Assembly: GCF_018129995.1 (NCBI RefSeq)
Contig: NZ_JAFCKS010000011.1
Span: forward strand, 1-64,000
DNA from: Bradyrhizobium sp. SZCCT0153
GTDB taxonomy: Bacteria; Pseudomonadota; Alphaproteobacteria; Rhizobiales; Xanthobacteraceae
Direction: 5' to 3'
Length of the DNA stretch: 64,000 nt
Made by a program: the position numbers and the translations under genes. This document shows, in pieces, positions 26,081 through 34,892 of the stretch. Each line of letters begins with the position of its first letter. The stretch's first letter is position 1. A model generated the notes under the pieces. The model made no database searches, had not been told where the DNA came from, and saw only the letters and a list, made by a program, of their open reading frames with translations.

Positions 26081-26309
26081 GGTAGCGGCGTTGTCGTTTG
26101 GCGAACCAATTTGCCGCGGGGCCGACATAACATTAACATCATCCTTCAATCTGCATTTACTTTCGAGATTTCTGTACTAAGAATATGGAATATTGATCGT
26201 TACCTAATTTTCGCTGAACTGGATCGCCTGGTTTTGACTGACGTGCGTTTCGGCTTCCAGGCCGGCCGAGCCGCCGGCTTTGTGCGACAAGAAATTTGTA
26301 GGAGTAATC

Positions 26310-26975
26310 ATGAGTACGGTCACAATTGCCGTCATCGATGATCATCCGCTGATGATCGAAGCCATTCACGCTCTGCTACGTCGCACCAAGGGTTTCGAGA
26401 TCGTTGGATCGGGGACAACAGCCTACGATGTTATCGACCTCTGCGAACGGAATCAGCCACAGGTCGCCGTGGTCGATCTGAGCATTCCGGGCGACGTCTA
26501 CGCCGCGATCGAGAACGCGATAAGGATTTCGCCCACGACGAAAATCGTTGCCTTCACAGCAGCTACCGGCGTCGATTCGGCCATCCGCGCACTGGACGCG
26601 GGCGCCAGCGGTTATGTCCTGAAGGGAAGCAACACCGCCGAATTGATACAGGCCATCTGGTCGGTTCAAAGCGGCGAGACATATATAACGCAGAGCTTCG
26701 CAAGCAGGGTTATTGCCGGGCTTCGCGACGCTTCGCTGAGGCGCAAGGCCGCGCAGGCTGTGATCCTGAGTATTCGCGAACGGCAAATTGTTCGCCTGCT
26801 CATGAATGGCAAGACCAACAAGGAGATCGCAATTGCGATCAAGATCAGCGAGAAGACCGTCAAGCACTACATGACGGCCCTGATGCAGAAGTTGCAGGTT
26901 CGCAATCGTCTGGAAGTGGTGATCGCTGCGCAGAAATTCAACGAATCCCGCTCACCGGTCAGTTTGCATTCGTAA
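26310..26975 (+). CDS. LuxR/NarL-family response regulator
   Basis: A 221-residue DNA-binding regulator. The receiver has IDDHP at residues 9-13 and the phospho-acceptor Asp56 in VAVVDLSIPG. The output is a LuxR-type helix-turn-helix (about 155-215) with RERQIVRLLMNGKTNKEIA and SEKTVKHYM. The ATG at 26310 follows an AGGAG site; the open frame reaching back to 26280 is rejected because of this. The 229-bp AT-rich gap after the kinase gene suggests its own promoter. It probably pairs with the kinase at 24644. Confidence 0.9.
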   Translation: MSTVTIAVIDDHPLMIEAIHALLRRTKGFEIVGSGTTAYDVIDLCERNQPQVAVVDLSIPGDVYAAIENAIRISPTTKIVAFTAATGVDSAIRALDAGASGYVLKGSNTAELIQAIWSVQSGETYITQSFASRVIAGLRDASLRRKAAQAVILSIRERQIVRLLMNGKTNKEIAIAIKISEKTVKHYMTALMQKLQVRNRLEVVIAAQKFNESRSPVSLHS

Positions 26976-27051
26976 GAATCCAGGCATCCACGAGTGCGGC
27001 TTTTCGTGCGGAAGCAATGACGCTGCCAGCCCAGGCTGGAGGACGGACGGT

Positions 27052-28065
27052 ATGGTGCGTTCTGCGACAGGCCTCCGGCTGCTTTCAAGTCTTCTTCTCT
27101 CTGTCGTTCTTCCGGCTAGCGCGGGCGCAATCGACGAGATCGAGTTGCTCTTCCCCGTCCGATGCGTGCTAGGCTCCACCTGCTTCATCCAGAGCTATGT
27201 CGACCATGATGGCACCGACCAGGTTCGGGACTATCAATGCGGCGGTCGAAGTTACGACGCCCACGACGGTACCGATATCAGAATTCCCGATATGGCTGTT
27301 CAGCGTCAGGGCGTGGAAGTCCTCGCGACTGCTGCCGGTACGGTCACCGCGATCCGTGACGAGATTGATGACATTTCGGTACGCACGATCGGCAGGACGG
27401 CAATCAAAGGCAAGGAATGCGGCAACGGCGTGGTTATCGATCACGCCAATGGATGGAAGACCCAATACTGCCATTTGGCCAGGGGCAGCGTGCGCGTCAG
27501 CAGAAACGAGCGCGTCTCGCCAGGGCATCCGATCGGCCTGATCGGTCTCTCCGGCGATACGGAGTTTCCGCACCTTCATCTCACGGTAAGGCATCGGAAC
27601 AAGATCGTGGACCCGTTCGCTTACGAATTGGAGCCCACGCTCTGCGGGAGCGGGCATTCCATCTGGACCGGATTGACGAGCGACCAGTTGAAATACCGGT
27701 CGCGGGAAATCCTCAACGTCGGCTTCACCGATCACTCTCCGACCATGGACCAGATCGAATCCGGCGAAGTAACGAAATATCCCGTGAGCTTGCAATCCGA
27801 GGCGCTTATTGCCTACGTCCGCGTGATCGGCTTGCGGGAAGGCGATCAACAGACCGTCACGGTCCGCGATCCCGACGGCGTCATCCTTTCGGAGTACGAG
27901 GCGCCCGCTCTCGACCGCAACAAGGCCCAGTACTTCGTTGCTTCCGGACGAAAACGCAAAGCTGCCGAGTGGACGCCTGGCAGCTACACGGCAGCCTATT
28001 CAGTGGCAGGAAGCGACGGAAACGTCCTGCGCAAAACCTTCGAAATTCAGCTTGGTGCCAGATAG
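27052..28065 (+). CDS. Secreted M23-family metallopeptidase
   Basis: A 337-residue exported protein. An N-terminal signal peptide (cleavage after about residue 26, ASAGA) precedes an M23/LytM-type zinc peptidase domain. Likely zinc ligands are His71 and Asp75 in DAHDGTDIRI and His176 in HLHLTV, with His141 in YCHL as the probable catalytic helper. Such enzymes cleave peptidoglycan cross-bridges, but many relatives act on other peptides. The final 120 residues form a beta-rich domain of unknown role. Four early cysteines could form disulphides. A GGAGGA site precedes the ATG. Confidence 0.85.
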   Translation: MVRSATGLRLLSSLLLSVVLPASAGAIDEIELLFPVRCVLGSTCFIQSYVDHDGTDQVRDYQCGGRSYDAHDGTDIRIPDMAVQRQGVEVLATAAGTVTAIRDEIDDISVRTIGRTAIKGKECGNGVVIDHANGWKTQYCHLARGSVRVSRNERVSPGHPIGLIGLSGDTEFPHLHLTVRHRNKIVDPFAYELEPTLCGSGHSIWTGLTSDQLKYRSREILNVGFTDHSPTMDQIESGEVTKYPVSLQSEALIAYVRVIGLREGDQQTVTVRDPDGVILSEYEAPALDRNKAQYFVASGRKRKAAEWTPGSYTAAYSVAGSDGNVLRKTFEIQLGAR

Positions 28066-28092
28066 CGCTGCTTCGCGCCGGCCGGTTTCACA

Positions 28093-29076
28093 TCAATGAT
28101 GATGGTGGTGGGCGTGTGGCGTGGACTCGTCCGCACGCCTTGCGTACGTCATTGCCTCAATGTAGGCGATGACGTCGCTCGAATCGAATTCCGACAGTCC
28201 CAGATTTGGCATCCGCACTTCCGGATATTTTTGGGCAAGCGCGAGCGCGGCGGGATCTTTGCTGGCTCTCATCTTCTCCGGCTTCATGATATAGGCGGTG
28301 AGCCAATCGCGGCTCCTTCGGGTACTGATGCCCTGGAGATCGGGACCCACTCTATTGCCGCGTCCGATGGTATGGCACCCGCCACAGGTTTTCAGGAACA
28401 GAGCCTGTCCCGGCAGATTCAACGGGTCGTCCACGAACGTACCCGCATTGGCCTGCTCTGTGGGCCGTAAGGCGGCGCGTTGAACGGGATCCATGGCGCG
28501 AACGGCTGACGCCAGCACGTTGATATCGCCAAATGCCGAATTCCTCTCCCACTCGCCGGTCACGTCGTTGAACAAAAGGACTTCGTTACGATGCTCGGTC
28601 AGAGCCCTGCTGCGTTCACCAAGCCGATGCCGAATGAGCTCGATGTCTTGCGCCTTGCCGGTGAGGAAGAGCCAGCGCGATCCTATGCCGAAGGCCTTGC
28701 TGTACTCCTTCAGCTTGTCGGGCGTATCATTCAGCGGATCGATGCTGATCGATACAAAGAAGTAATCCCGCCCCGCGCTGTCGCCGAGGTTGTCCTCAAG
28801 CTGGGACAGCCTCGCCGTCACGACCGGGCAGATGTCGCGACAGCTGGTGTAAATGAAGCTGATGATGCTGATCCTGCCCTTCATCACGTCATCATAAAAC
28901 AGCAACGTACGCCCATCCTGCGTGACCACCGGGACGTTGGGGATGTAACCCTCCTTCCAGCGCGTTTCTGCGGCCTGCGTTATCCCGGTGAAGACAAACA
29001 TGACGAGCGCAGCAAGCCAGCTGCTTGCCGCCGCTCTCCTCCAGAAATGCGCGAGTGACGCCACGTTGATGCGCAT
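28093..29076 (-). CDS. SCO-type copper chaperone fused to cytochrome c
   Basis: A 327-residue exported protein with an N-terminal signal/anchor (about 12-36). The first half is a SCO1/SenC thioredoxin fold with copper ligands Cys79 and Cys83 (CRDIC) and His162. The second half is a c-type cytochrome with CGGCH (231-235) and a probable axial Met289 (VRMPNLG). The chain ends HAHHHHH, a likely extra metal site. The gene starts 9 bp after the multicopper oxidase stop, so the two are cotranscribed. The SCO part may load copper into the oxidase and the haem may carry electrons to or from it; both are inferences. Confidence 0.88.
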   Translation of the reverse strand: MRINVASLAHFWRRAAASSWLAALVMFVFTGITQAAETRWKEGYIPNVPVVTQDGRTLLFYDDVMKGRISIISFIYTSCRDICPVVTARLSQLEDNLGDSAGRDYFFVSISIDPLNDTPDKLKEYSKAFGIGSRWLFLTGKAQDIELIRHRLGERSRALTEHRNEVLLFNDVTGEWERNSAFGDINVLASAVRAMDPVQRAALRPTEQANAGTFVDDPLNLPGQALFLKTCGGCHTIGRGNRVGPDLQGISTRRSRDWLTAYIMKPEKMRASKDPAALALAQKYPEVRMPNLGLSEFDSSDVIAYIEAMTYARRADESTPHAHHHHH

Positions 29077-29085
29077 GTTCGCCCC

Positions 29086-31503
29086 CTAAGTCTTCGAAAC
29101 AGGACCCGTGAAGAAGCGGCTGTTGACCGGATCCGCCTCCGGCAAGACTTCGGGCTGCTTCCAGGTCACGCCGCTCGCGGACGGAAGCGGCGTCATCGTC
29201 GGCTGGTAGTGCGGCTTTGACCCAGTCTTGGCAAAATCAGGATCGCCAGGCGGCGGCGACAGCAGCTGGTATCGCAACAGCATGGCGAAGTCTTCGTGAA
29301 CCGTGTTGTGACAATGGTTGACATAGGCACCGCCAAATTCGCCAAACCGAACCTGGAACTTGACCCGGCCGTCCGGCCTCAACCGCCAGACATCCTTCCT
29401 CACCAGCAGTTCAGTTGCGGGGATCGTGCCCACACCGCGATTGATAGTGACGCCCTCTTCGAAATGGAGGTGGATTGGATGATCCCATCCGCCCCCGCCG
29501 TTGATGAGGGTCCAATGCTCGACTTCACCGGGCTTGGGAATGAGGGCCGAGATCCGGTTTGCATTCAGCGTGTGCGCCGCCTGCCCGTTCACGCGGATCG
29601 ACCATGGGAATATCTGAGTGTCGCCGCAGTCCGGGATGCATTGTTTTTCTGGATTGTTGCGCGAGTCTCCATCGCCGAACCGCCCGAACTCGATCACCCT
29701 TTCCCGAACCGGCGCGACCACTGGAATTTGCGTTGTCAACGTCCGCCGACCCGACTTCCAATCCGGATCGCTCAGGTCGACGCTGGGATCCGGACTTTCC
29801 GCCGTATAGGTCGTGCTCGGATCGTCAACGCTCTTCAGCGAGTAAACGACACGGAATTCAAGGATGGGGCCGACGCACGGATCTTCCTCTCCCTTGAAGG
29901 CCTTCTTCAGCGAGACAGCACCATCCGGCTTGCGTCCATCCGACTGCTTCAGGAGGTTGAGGAGGTACAGGCTGTCGCCGGGCCGGAACGCGGAAAAATC
30001 GATGACGATATCGTAGCGCTCCGCGACGCCCTGCTCGTCAAGCTGAGTGAGTTGGATCGGGCTCACGACAAAATTTCCGTCATTGGCGATAAAATAGAAG
30101 GGGACCGGCGTTTCCGGCGCAAACCTCAGGCTCTTGTTCACGGCCAGCGCCAGCTTGATGAAACGCGACATCGCGGCGTTCAGGATGCGGAAGCGATACC
30201 GGCGGGGAAGGACTTCGAAATACGGATAATAGGACCCGTTGACCAGAAGCATGTCGCCGACGAATCCGTCGGTGTCGAAAATATCGAAGAACAGCTGGCC
30301 ATCCTTGTCCATGGCGGGGTTGGTGATCGCCAGATTGACGTCGAAATCGATATTGCCCCAGGCGAGTCGATTGCCGCTTGGCAGTCGCAGATTGATGTTG
30401 TTTCGGTCGGCCCTATCGCTGCCGCGGTCGGGACCGCTGTAGAAGTTGCAACTCGCAAACATTCCCTTATGGACATTCTCAGCAGTGAAGAAGAACCGGT
30501 GGTCATGCAGCCACAGCGTCCCCTGTAGTTCGCGAAAATCTCCGGCGACCGGAACAACACCGTCTCCATCGTCGGGACCTGAGGCCTTGCGCAGGTGATT
30601 CTGATCGCTGGTCAGCCAGACGCTCGGCATGTCGCGTCGCGCCAGCGCCGTGCTCCAGTGATAATCGTAGAACGTCCCGGGAAAATGGTAAGCGTTACAG
30701 GCGCCGTCGCTCTCGGCGCCATTGTGCGCATTGTGGAAATGGATCGAGATTTCGTTGCGCCCAAAGCCGCCGTTGAGGGCGCGATCGACCGGCAGATCGT
30801 TATAGATTCGCGTCAGTACGGGCTCGCCGTAGCGGGCCTTGATCAGGCACGGCGCGCCATAGCCCGTCCTTCGCCCCTCCCGCGCGCCCTGCATTCCGGG
30901 CGGTCGCGGTCCGAACGACCACACGGCGTTCGGATTCTGGTCAGGCATCTCGTCACAGAACTTCGTCGCCGAGCGGCATTGGCCCATCGACATCAGATAG
31001 CCGACCTTCGGATAGAACTCCTCCCAGCGCTGGTGCGCGAATAGCGGCCCCGGCGGACGCCCTTCCATCGGCCCGATATAGGTGACCGGATTGCGATAGC
31101 CGGCGCGTCCCGAATTGTCGTAGTCGGTGTGGTACGAGAAATTCCTGGCGGCAGGCTCGTTCACCCCAGGAGCGACTTGCCACGCCGCGTCGCCATTGGT
31201 CTGGCGCAACAGTGGAATTGGCTTCTGCAATTCCTGGCGCGGCATCCGGTGGGTGAATTTCTTTGCGCCGAACAGAGGACTTGGCGGCGTGCCTGTCGGC
31301 ACCTGCGCATATGCACTTGTTGCGAATGGACTCAATCCGTTCTTCGCCAGGATTGCGCCTGTTGCCGTCAGAAGGCCCCATCGAAACAGATCGCGCTTCG
31401 AAATAGTGCCCTGCGAAAGGGCGCTGACAATCTCGAGGCGGTTCGCGCGCGCGTCCTCAGCCTCTTTCAAGCGGCGCTTTGACTCGTTTTTGGAGAGATA
31501 CAT
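29086..31503 (-). CDS. Periplasmic multicopper oxidase
   Basis: An 805-residue enzyme with the four copper motifs of the family: SIHFHN (near 254), WLHDHR (near 332), HPIHLH (near 676) and HCHNTVHEDFAM (near 729), the last with the type 1 Cys, His and Met ligands. The N-terminus has a Tat-like segment (SKRDLFRWG, then a hydrophobic run ending ATSAYA), with KR instead of the usual RR. At 805 residues it is longer than laccases or CueO (about 500). The ATG at 31503 has an AGGGG site; the frame open to 31584 is not used. Substrate is unknown; metal oxidation (Mn, Fe or Cu) or a phenolic is possible. Confidence 0.85.
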   Translation of the reverse strand: MYLSKNESKRRLKEAEDARANRLEIVSALSQGTISKRDLFRWGLLTATGAILAKNGLSPFATSAYAQVPTGTPPSPLFGAKKFTHRMPRQELQKPIPLLRQTNGDAAWQVAPGVNEPAARNFSYHTDYDNSGRAGYRNPVTYIGPMEGRPPGPLFAHQRWEEFYPKVGYLMSMGQCRSATKFCDEMPDQNPNAVWSFGPRPPGMQGAREGRRTGYGAPCLIKARYGEPVLTRIYNDLPVDRALNGGFGRNEISIHFHNAHNGAESDGACNAYHFPGTFYDYHWSTALARRDMPSVWLTSDQNHLRKASGPDDGDGVVPVAGDFRELQGTLWLHDHRFFFTAENVHKGMFASCNFYSGPDRGSDRADRNNINLRLPSGNRLAWGNIDFDVNLAITNPAMDKDGQLFFDIFDTDGFVGDMLLVNGSYYPYFEVLPRRYRFRILNAAMSRFIKLALAVNKSLRFAPETPVPFYFIANDGNFVVSPIQLTQLDEQGVAERYDIVIDFSAFRPGDSLYLLNLLKQSDGRKPDGAVSLKKAFKGEEDPCVGPILEFRVVYSLKSVDDPSTTYTAESPDPSVDLSDPDWKSGRRTLTTQIPVVAPVRERVIEFGRFGDGDSRNNPEKQCIPDCGDTQIFPWSIRVNGQAAHTLNANRISALIPKPGEVEHWTLINGGGGWDHPIHLHFEEGVTINRGVGTIPATELLVRKDVWRLRPDGRVKFQVRFGEFGGAYVNHCHNTVHEDFAMLLRYQLLSPPPGDPDFAKTGSKPHYQPTMTPLPSASGVTWKQPEVLPEADPVNSRFFTGPVSKT

Positions 31504-31835
31504 GTCTAGCCCCTGCACAATCACGATCCAGCCAAGCCGAACCTGCGCCGGGGAATGACATGGAACAAGGTACATAGGTCTCATGCGCGCTGGCCTAGGT
31601 CCGGTGAAGTTTCAGACCAAAGTCTCAGATCGCGCGTAGTTGCCCGTTCACATCGCAAGAGCATTCCTGACAGCGATGATGGTCCCTCGGCACAATCCAT
31701 GACGCCCGACACGGCTGACTGGGGGGGGTCCTCACCAGCCTTGGGATGAAGCGAAGCTGCGCGCTATCGCGAAAGACATCATCAAGGGCGGCACGACTGC
31801 GAGGATTGGTTGGCTAAGCTTCAGGGCAGCTCGAG
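31504..31835. other. Non-coding stretch before transporter/integrase scar
   Basis: No convincing gene. A short frame at about 31735-31810 reads PWDEAKLRAIAKDIIKGG, which could be a fragment of another lost gene but has no start and no recognised family. The promoter of the multicopper oxidase unit should lie near 31510-31600. Confidence 0.4.
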
Positions 31836-32084
31836 CTCGTCGCGTGCAATCAGATCGCCGGCGGTCCAGAACTCTACGGCATCTTGCTCGGGGCGATCGG
31901 CCTGGGGCTGTCGTCGGTGCGTTCATGCTGCCCTGGATGAGGGCGAACTTCGGACCCGACGCGCTTGCCCGGGATCGGACTTGCGGTGTGCCTGATCGCC
32001 GGCATCTCGTGGATCGCCGTCCTCGCGACGGTCAACGTCTCCGTTCAGGTCCCGTTGCGGGATTGGGTGCGCGGCCGGGGCGCT
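31836..32084 (+). pseudogene. MFS transporter fragment, frameshifted
   Basis: Three consecutive pieces in different frames read like a conserved part of an MFS_3-type permease: NQIAGGPELYGILLGAIGLG, then AVVGAFMLPWMRANFG, then AGISWIAVLATVNVSVQV and LRDWVRGRG. At least two frameshifts and an internal loss separate them, and both ends of the gene are absent. It stops where integrase-like sequence begins. Confidence 0.7.
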
Positions 32085-32253
32085 GCGACATAGCTATGCA
32101 GCGTGGCGTGCCACTCTGGGCTGGGAGGCGGCAGGGTTCCTGGGCATGTCTCCCGAGGTCCTGCAGGACACTTATGGCCACCACCACCCTGACTTTTTGC
32201 AGGGGGCAGCTACGGCGATTGGTAAAAAGGGCCGGTATGTTTCGGGGGGTTGA
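32085..32253 (+). pseudogene. Tyrosine recombinase (phage integrase) C-terminal remnant
   Basis: MQRGVPLW is followed after a frameshift by EAAGFLGMSPEVLQDTYGHH and HPDFLQGAATAIGKK, the C-terminal end of a site-specific integrase with the nucleophile Tyr in DTYGHHHP. The frame break coincides with a doubled CTGGG at 32114-32125. The catalytic N-terminal part is gone. It lies 56 bp from the 3' end of tRNA-Pro, the usual place for such integrases. Confidence 0.7.
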
Positions 32254-32308
32254 AACGGTGGTTGACTCGGGAACGACCAACGATCAGAAGGAAAAACCTA
32301 ATGATTTC

Positions 32309-32385
32309 TGGTCGGAGTGGCAGGATTCGAACCTGCGACCCCTGCGTCCCGAACGCAGTGCTCTACCGGGCTGAGCCACACTCCG
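32309..32385 (-). tRNA. tRNA-Pro (anticodon CGG)
   Basis: Read on the minus strand, CGGAGTG pairs with CACTCCG as acceptor stem. The D arm, the anticodon stem CTGCG/CGCAG with loop TTCGGGA (anticodon CGG), and the T arm with GTTCGAAT are all present. The discriminator is A and CCA is encoded. It reads CCG codons. The 3' end faces the integrase remnant, consistent with use as an integration site. Confidence 0.95.
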
Positions 32386-32435
32386 ACAAGAGGCCGGCTT
32401 ATAGCGTCGGGCTTGACGCACCGCAAGCGGCCGGC

Positions 32436-33443
32436 ATGAGGAATTTTGTCCCTGTGAAAACGGGTCTTAAAACGCTGATTTTACCGGCGGGCCATGCCGC
32501 CGCCGAGGCCGCCGCCCGGCGGCTGGCCGCGGGCGGGCTGGTCGCGTTCCCGACCGAGACGGTCTACGGGCTCGGCGCGGATGCCGCCAATGCCACCGCG
32601 ATCGCCCATCTCTATGCCGCCAAGGGGCGGCCGGCCTTCAATCCGCTGATCGCACATGTCGCCGAGCTCGCGGCCGCGCAGGCGATCGGGCGGTTCGATG
32701 ACCGCGCCTTGCGGCTTGCCGAGGCGTTCTGGCCGGGGCCGCTGACGCTGGTGGTGCCGAAAACGGAGGGCTGCCCGGTCGCCGACCTTGCCACCGCGGG
32801 CCTCGACACCGTCGCGATCCGCGTTCCCGCCCATCCGGTGGCGCAGGCGATCCTCCGCGCCTTTGGCGGGGCGGTGGTGGCGCCGTCCGCAAACATTTCC
32901 GGCCACGTTTCACCGACGCTGGCCTCCCATGTCGAAAGCGACCTTGCGGGGCGGATCGACCTGATCGTGGATGGCGGCCCGGTCGAGGTCGGCGTCGAAT
33001 CCACCATCGTCGGCTGCCTCAACGCGCCGATGCTGCTCCGTCCCGGCGGGCTGTCGCGCGAACGAATCGAGGCCGTGCTCGGAGCAGCCCTGGTGCGTCC
33101 GCCCGCGGAGGCCGACAGCGACGACAGCCAGCCACTGGCGCCGGGCATGCTGGCCTCGCATTACGCGCCGCGCGCCCATGTGCGGCTCGATGCTCACGAC
33201 GTTGCGCCGGGAGAAGCGCTGCTGGCATTCGGTTCCGCGCGCCTGCCCGGCCTTGACGCCGCCACTGCCGTCATGAATTTGTCGCTCGCGGCCGATCTCG
33301 ATGAGGCTGCCGCCAATCTGTTCGGCTATCTTCGCGCTCTCGACGCAAAGCGCCCGCGAGCGATCGCCGTGATGGCGATCCCTGAAGAAGGCTTGGGCGA
33401 GGCGATCAACGACCGGCTGCGCCGGGCTGCCGTGGCGCGATAA
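32436..33443 (+). CDS. sua5: Threonylcarbamoyl-AMP synthase (Sua5/TsaC)
   Basis: Makes threonylcarbamoyl-adenylate from threonine, bicarbonate and ATP for the t6A modification of tRNAs reading ANN codons. The catalytic YrdC domain shows GGLVAFPTETVYGLGADA, the KGRP segment, PGPLTLV, and SANISGHVSPT. At 336 residues it also has the C-terminal Sua5 domain, so it is the long form. The start may be ATG 32436 or in-frame GTG 32454, which has GAGGA 11 bases upstream. It is next to a tRNA gene and on the opposite strand, which is probably chance. Confidence 0.9.
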   Translation: MRNFVPVKTGLKTLILPAGHAAAEAAARRLAAGGLVAFPTETVYGLGADAANATAIAHLYAAKGRPAFNPLIAHVAELAAAQAIGRFDDRALRLAEAFWPGPLTLVVPKTEGCPVADLATAGLDTVAIRVPAHPVAQAILRAFGGAVVAPSANISGHVSPTLASHVESDLAGRIDLIVDGGPVEVGVESTIVGCLNAPMLLRPGGLSRERIEAVLGAALVRPPAEADSDDSQPLAPGMLASHYAPRAHVRLDAHDVAPGEALLAFGSARLPGLDAATAVMNLSLAADLDEAAANLFGYLRALDAKRPRAIAVMAIPEEGLGEAINDRLRRAAVAR

Positions 33444-33452
33444 AGTGCCGGA

Positions 33453-34892
33453 ATGAGAGACGAGATGAACATCGACACATCAGCAACCCCTCCGCTTGCG
33501 CCCGAGTTGATCGACCAGTTCCGCAGAATCGTCGGCGAACGCCACGCGATCACGGACGCGGCCGACATCGAGGCTTACGTCACCGAGGAGCGAAACCTGT
33601 TCCACGGCCGCTCGCCGCTGGTGCTGCGCCCGGGCTCGACCGCGGAAGTCTCCGAGATCTGCAAGCTCGCCTCCGCGCACAAAATCGCGCTGGTGCCGCA
33701 GGGCGGCAACACCGGCCTCGTCGGCGGCCAGACCCCGCACAATGGCGAGGTGGTGGTGTCGCTGCGCCGGCTCGACAAGATCCGCGAGGTCGACACCGCC
33801 TCCAACACCATGACCTGCGAGGCCGGCGTGGTGCTGCAGATCGCGCAGCAGAAGGCATCCGACGTGGACAGGCTGTTTCCACTGTCGCTCGGCGCGGAAG
33901 GAAGCTGCACCATCGGCGGCAATCTCTCCACCAATGCCGGCGGCACCGCCGCGCTGGCCTATGGCGTCGCGCGCGAGATGGCGCTGGGCCTGGAAGTCGT
34001 GCTCGCCGACGGGCGCGTGCTCAATTTGCTGTCGAAGCTGAAGAAGGACAACACGGGCTACAATCTGCACAACCTCTTCATCGGTGCCGAAGGCACGCTC
34101 GGCATCATCACCGCGGCGACGCTGAAGCTGTTTCCGAAACCGCGCGCGATCGAGACCGCCTTCGTCGGGCTGAAATCGCCGGCGGCGGCCTTGAAGCTGC
34201 TCACGATCGCGCAAAGTGAAGCCGCCAATTCACTGACGAGCTTCGAGTTGCTGTCGCAGATGGCGGTCGATTTCTCGGTCCGCCACGGCATCGACGTGCG
34301 CGATCCGCTTGCCGGGAAGCATCCCTGGTACGTGCTGATGGAGTTGTCGGCAGCCGGCGACGACGCCCGCACGCCGCTGGAAACGATCCTGACCCGCGCG
34401 ATGGAAGAGGAGATCGTCGACGACGCCGTGATCGCGGCCAACCTCACCCAGCGCAACGACTTCTGGAAGCTGCGCGAGGAGATGTCGTCCGCACAGAAGC
34501 CCGAGGGCGGCTCGATCAAGCACGACATTTCCGTGCCCGTTGCCACTGTACCCGCCTTCATCGCGGAGGCCGATGCCGCCGTGGTGAAGCTGATCCCCGG
34601 CGCGCGGCCGGTGCCGTTCGGCCATCTCGGCGACGGCAATCTGCATTACAATGTCAGCCAGCCTGTTGGCGCCAACACCGCGGATTATCTCGCGCGCTGG
34701 CATGAGATGAACGCTGTCGTCTTCGCGATCGTGCTGCGCATGGGCGGCTCGATCTCGGCCGAGCACGGCATCGGCGTGCTCAAGCGCGACGAACTGCCCG
34801 ACGTCAAGGACAAGACCGCGATCGAGCTGATGCGGTCCATCAAGGCGATGCTCGATCCGCACGGCATCATGAATCCGGGGAAGGTGCTGTGA
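33453..34892 (+). CDS. FAD-linked oxidase, D-2-hydroxyacid dehydrogenase/GlcD family
   Basis: A 479-residue flavoprotein of the VAO/PCMH type. The N-terminal half binds FAD (VPQGGNTGLVGGQTP near residues 78-92; GAEGSCTIGGNLSTNAGG). The C-terminal half is the substrate cap, with FGHLGDGNLHYN and SAEHGIGVLKRDEL, whose histidines fit metal and substrate binding. Closest named types are D-2-hydroxyglutarate dehydrogenase and the glycolate oxidase GlcD subunit; no GlcE/GlcF genes are near, which favours the first. ATG 33465 has the better ribosome site. It overlaps the next gene by 4 bp. Confidence 0.88.
   Translation: MRDEMNIDTSATPPLAPELIDQFRRIVGERHAITDAADIEAYVTEERNLFHGRSPLVLRPGSTAEVSEICKLASAHKIALVPQGGNTGLVGGQTPHNGEVVVSLRRLDKIREVDTASNTMTCEAGVVLQIAQQKASDVDRLFPLSLGAEGSCTIGGNLSTNAGGTAALAYGVAREMALGLEVVLADGRVLNLLSKLKKDNTGYNLHNLFIGAEGTLGIITAATLKLFPKPRAIETAFVGLKSPAAALKLLTIAQSEAANSLTSFELLSQMAVDFSVRHGIDVRDPLAGKHPWYVLMELSAAGDDARTPLETILTRAMEEEIVDDAVIAANLTQRNDFWKLREEMSSAQKPEGGSIKHDISVPVATVPAFIAEADAAVVKLIPGARPVPFGHLGDGNLHYNVSQPVGANTADYLARWHEMNAVVFAIVLRMGGSISAEHGIGVLKRDELPDVKDKTAIELMRSIKAMLDPHGIMNPGKVL

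Noticed and set aside
28093..28116. Polyhistidine tail as vector contamination
   Set aside because: The tail is continuous with native coding sequence and flanking genome, and uses an HAHHHHH pattern rather than a plain tag with linker.
31844..32374. Open frame of 176 codons covering the MFS and integrase fragments and the tRNA
   Set aside because: It reads across three unrelated sequences in mixed frames and runs through the tRNA-Pro gene; it is a chance frame.
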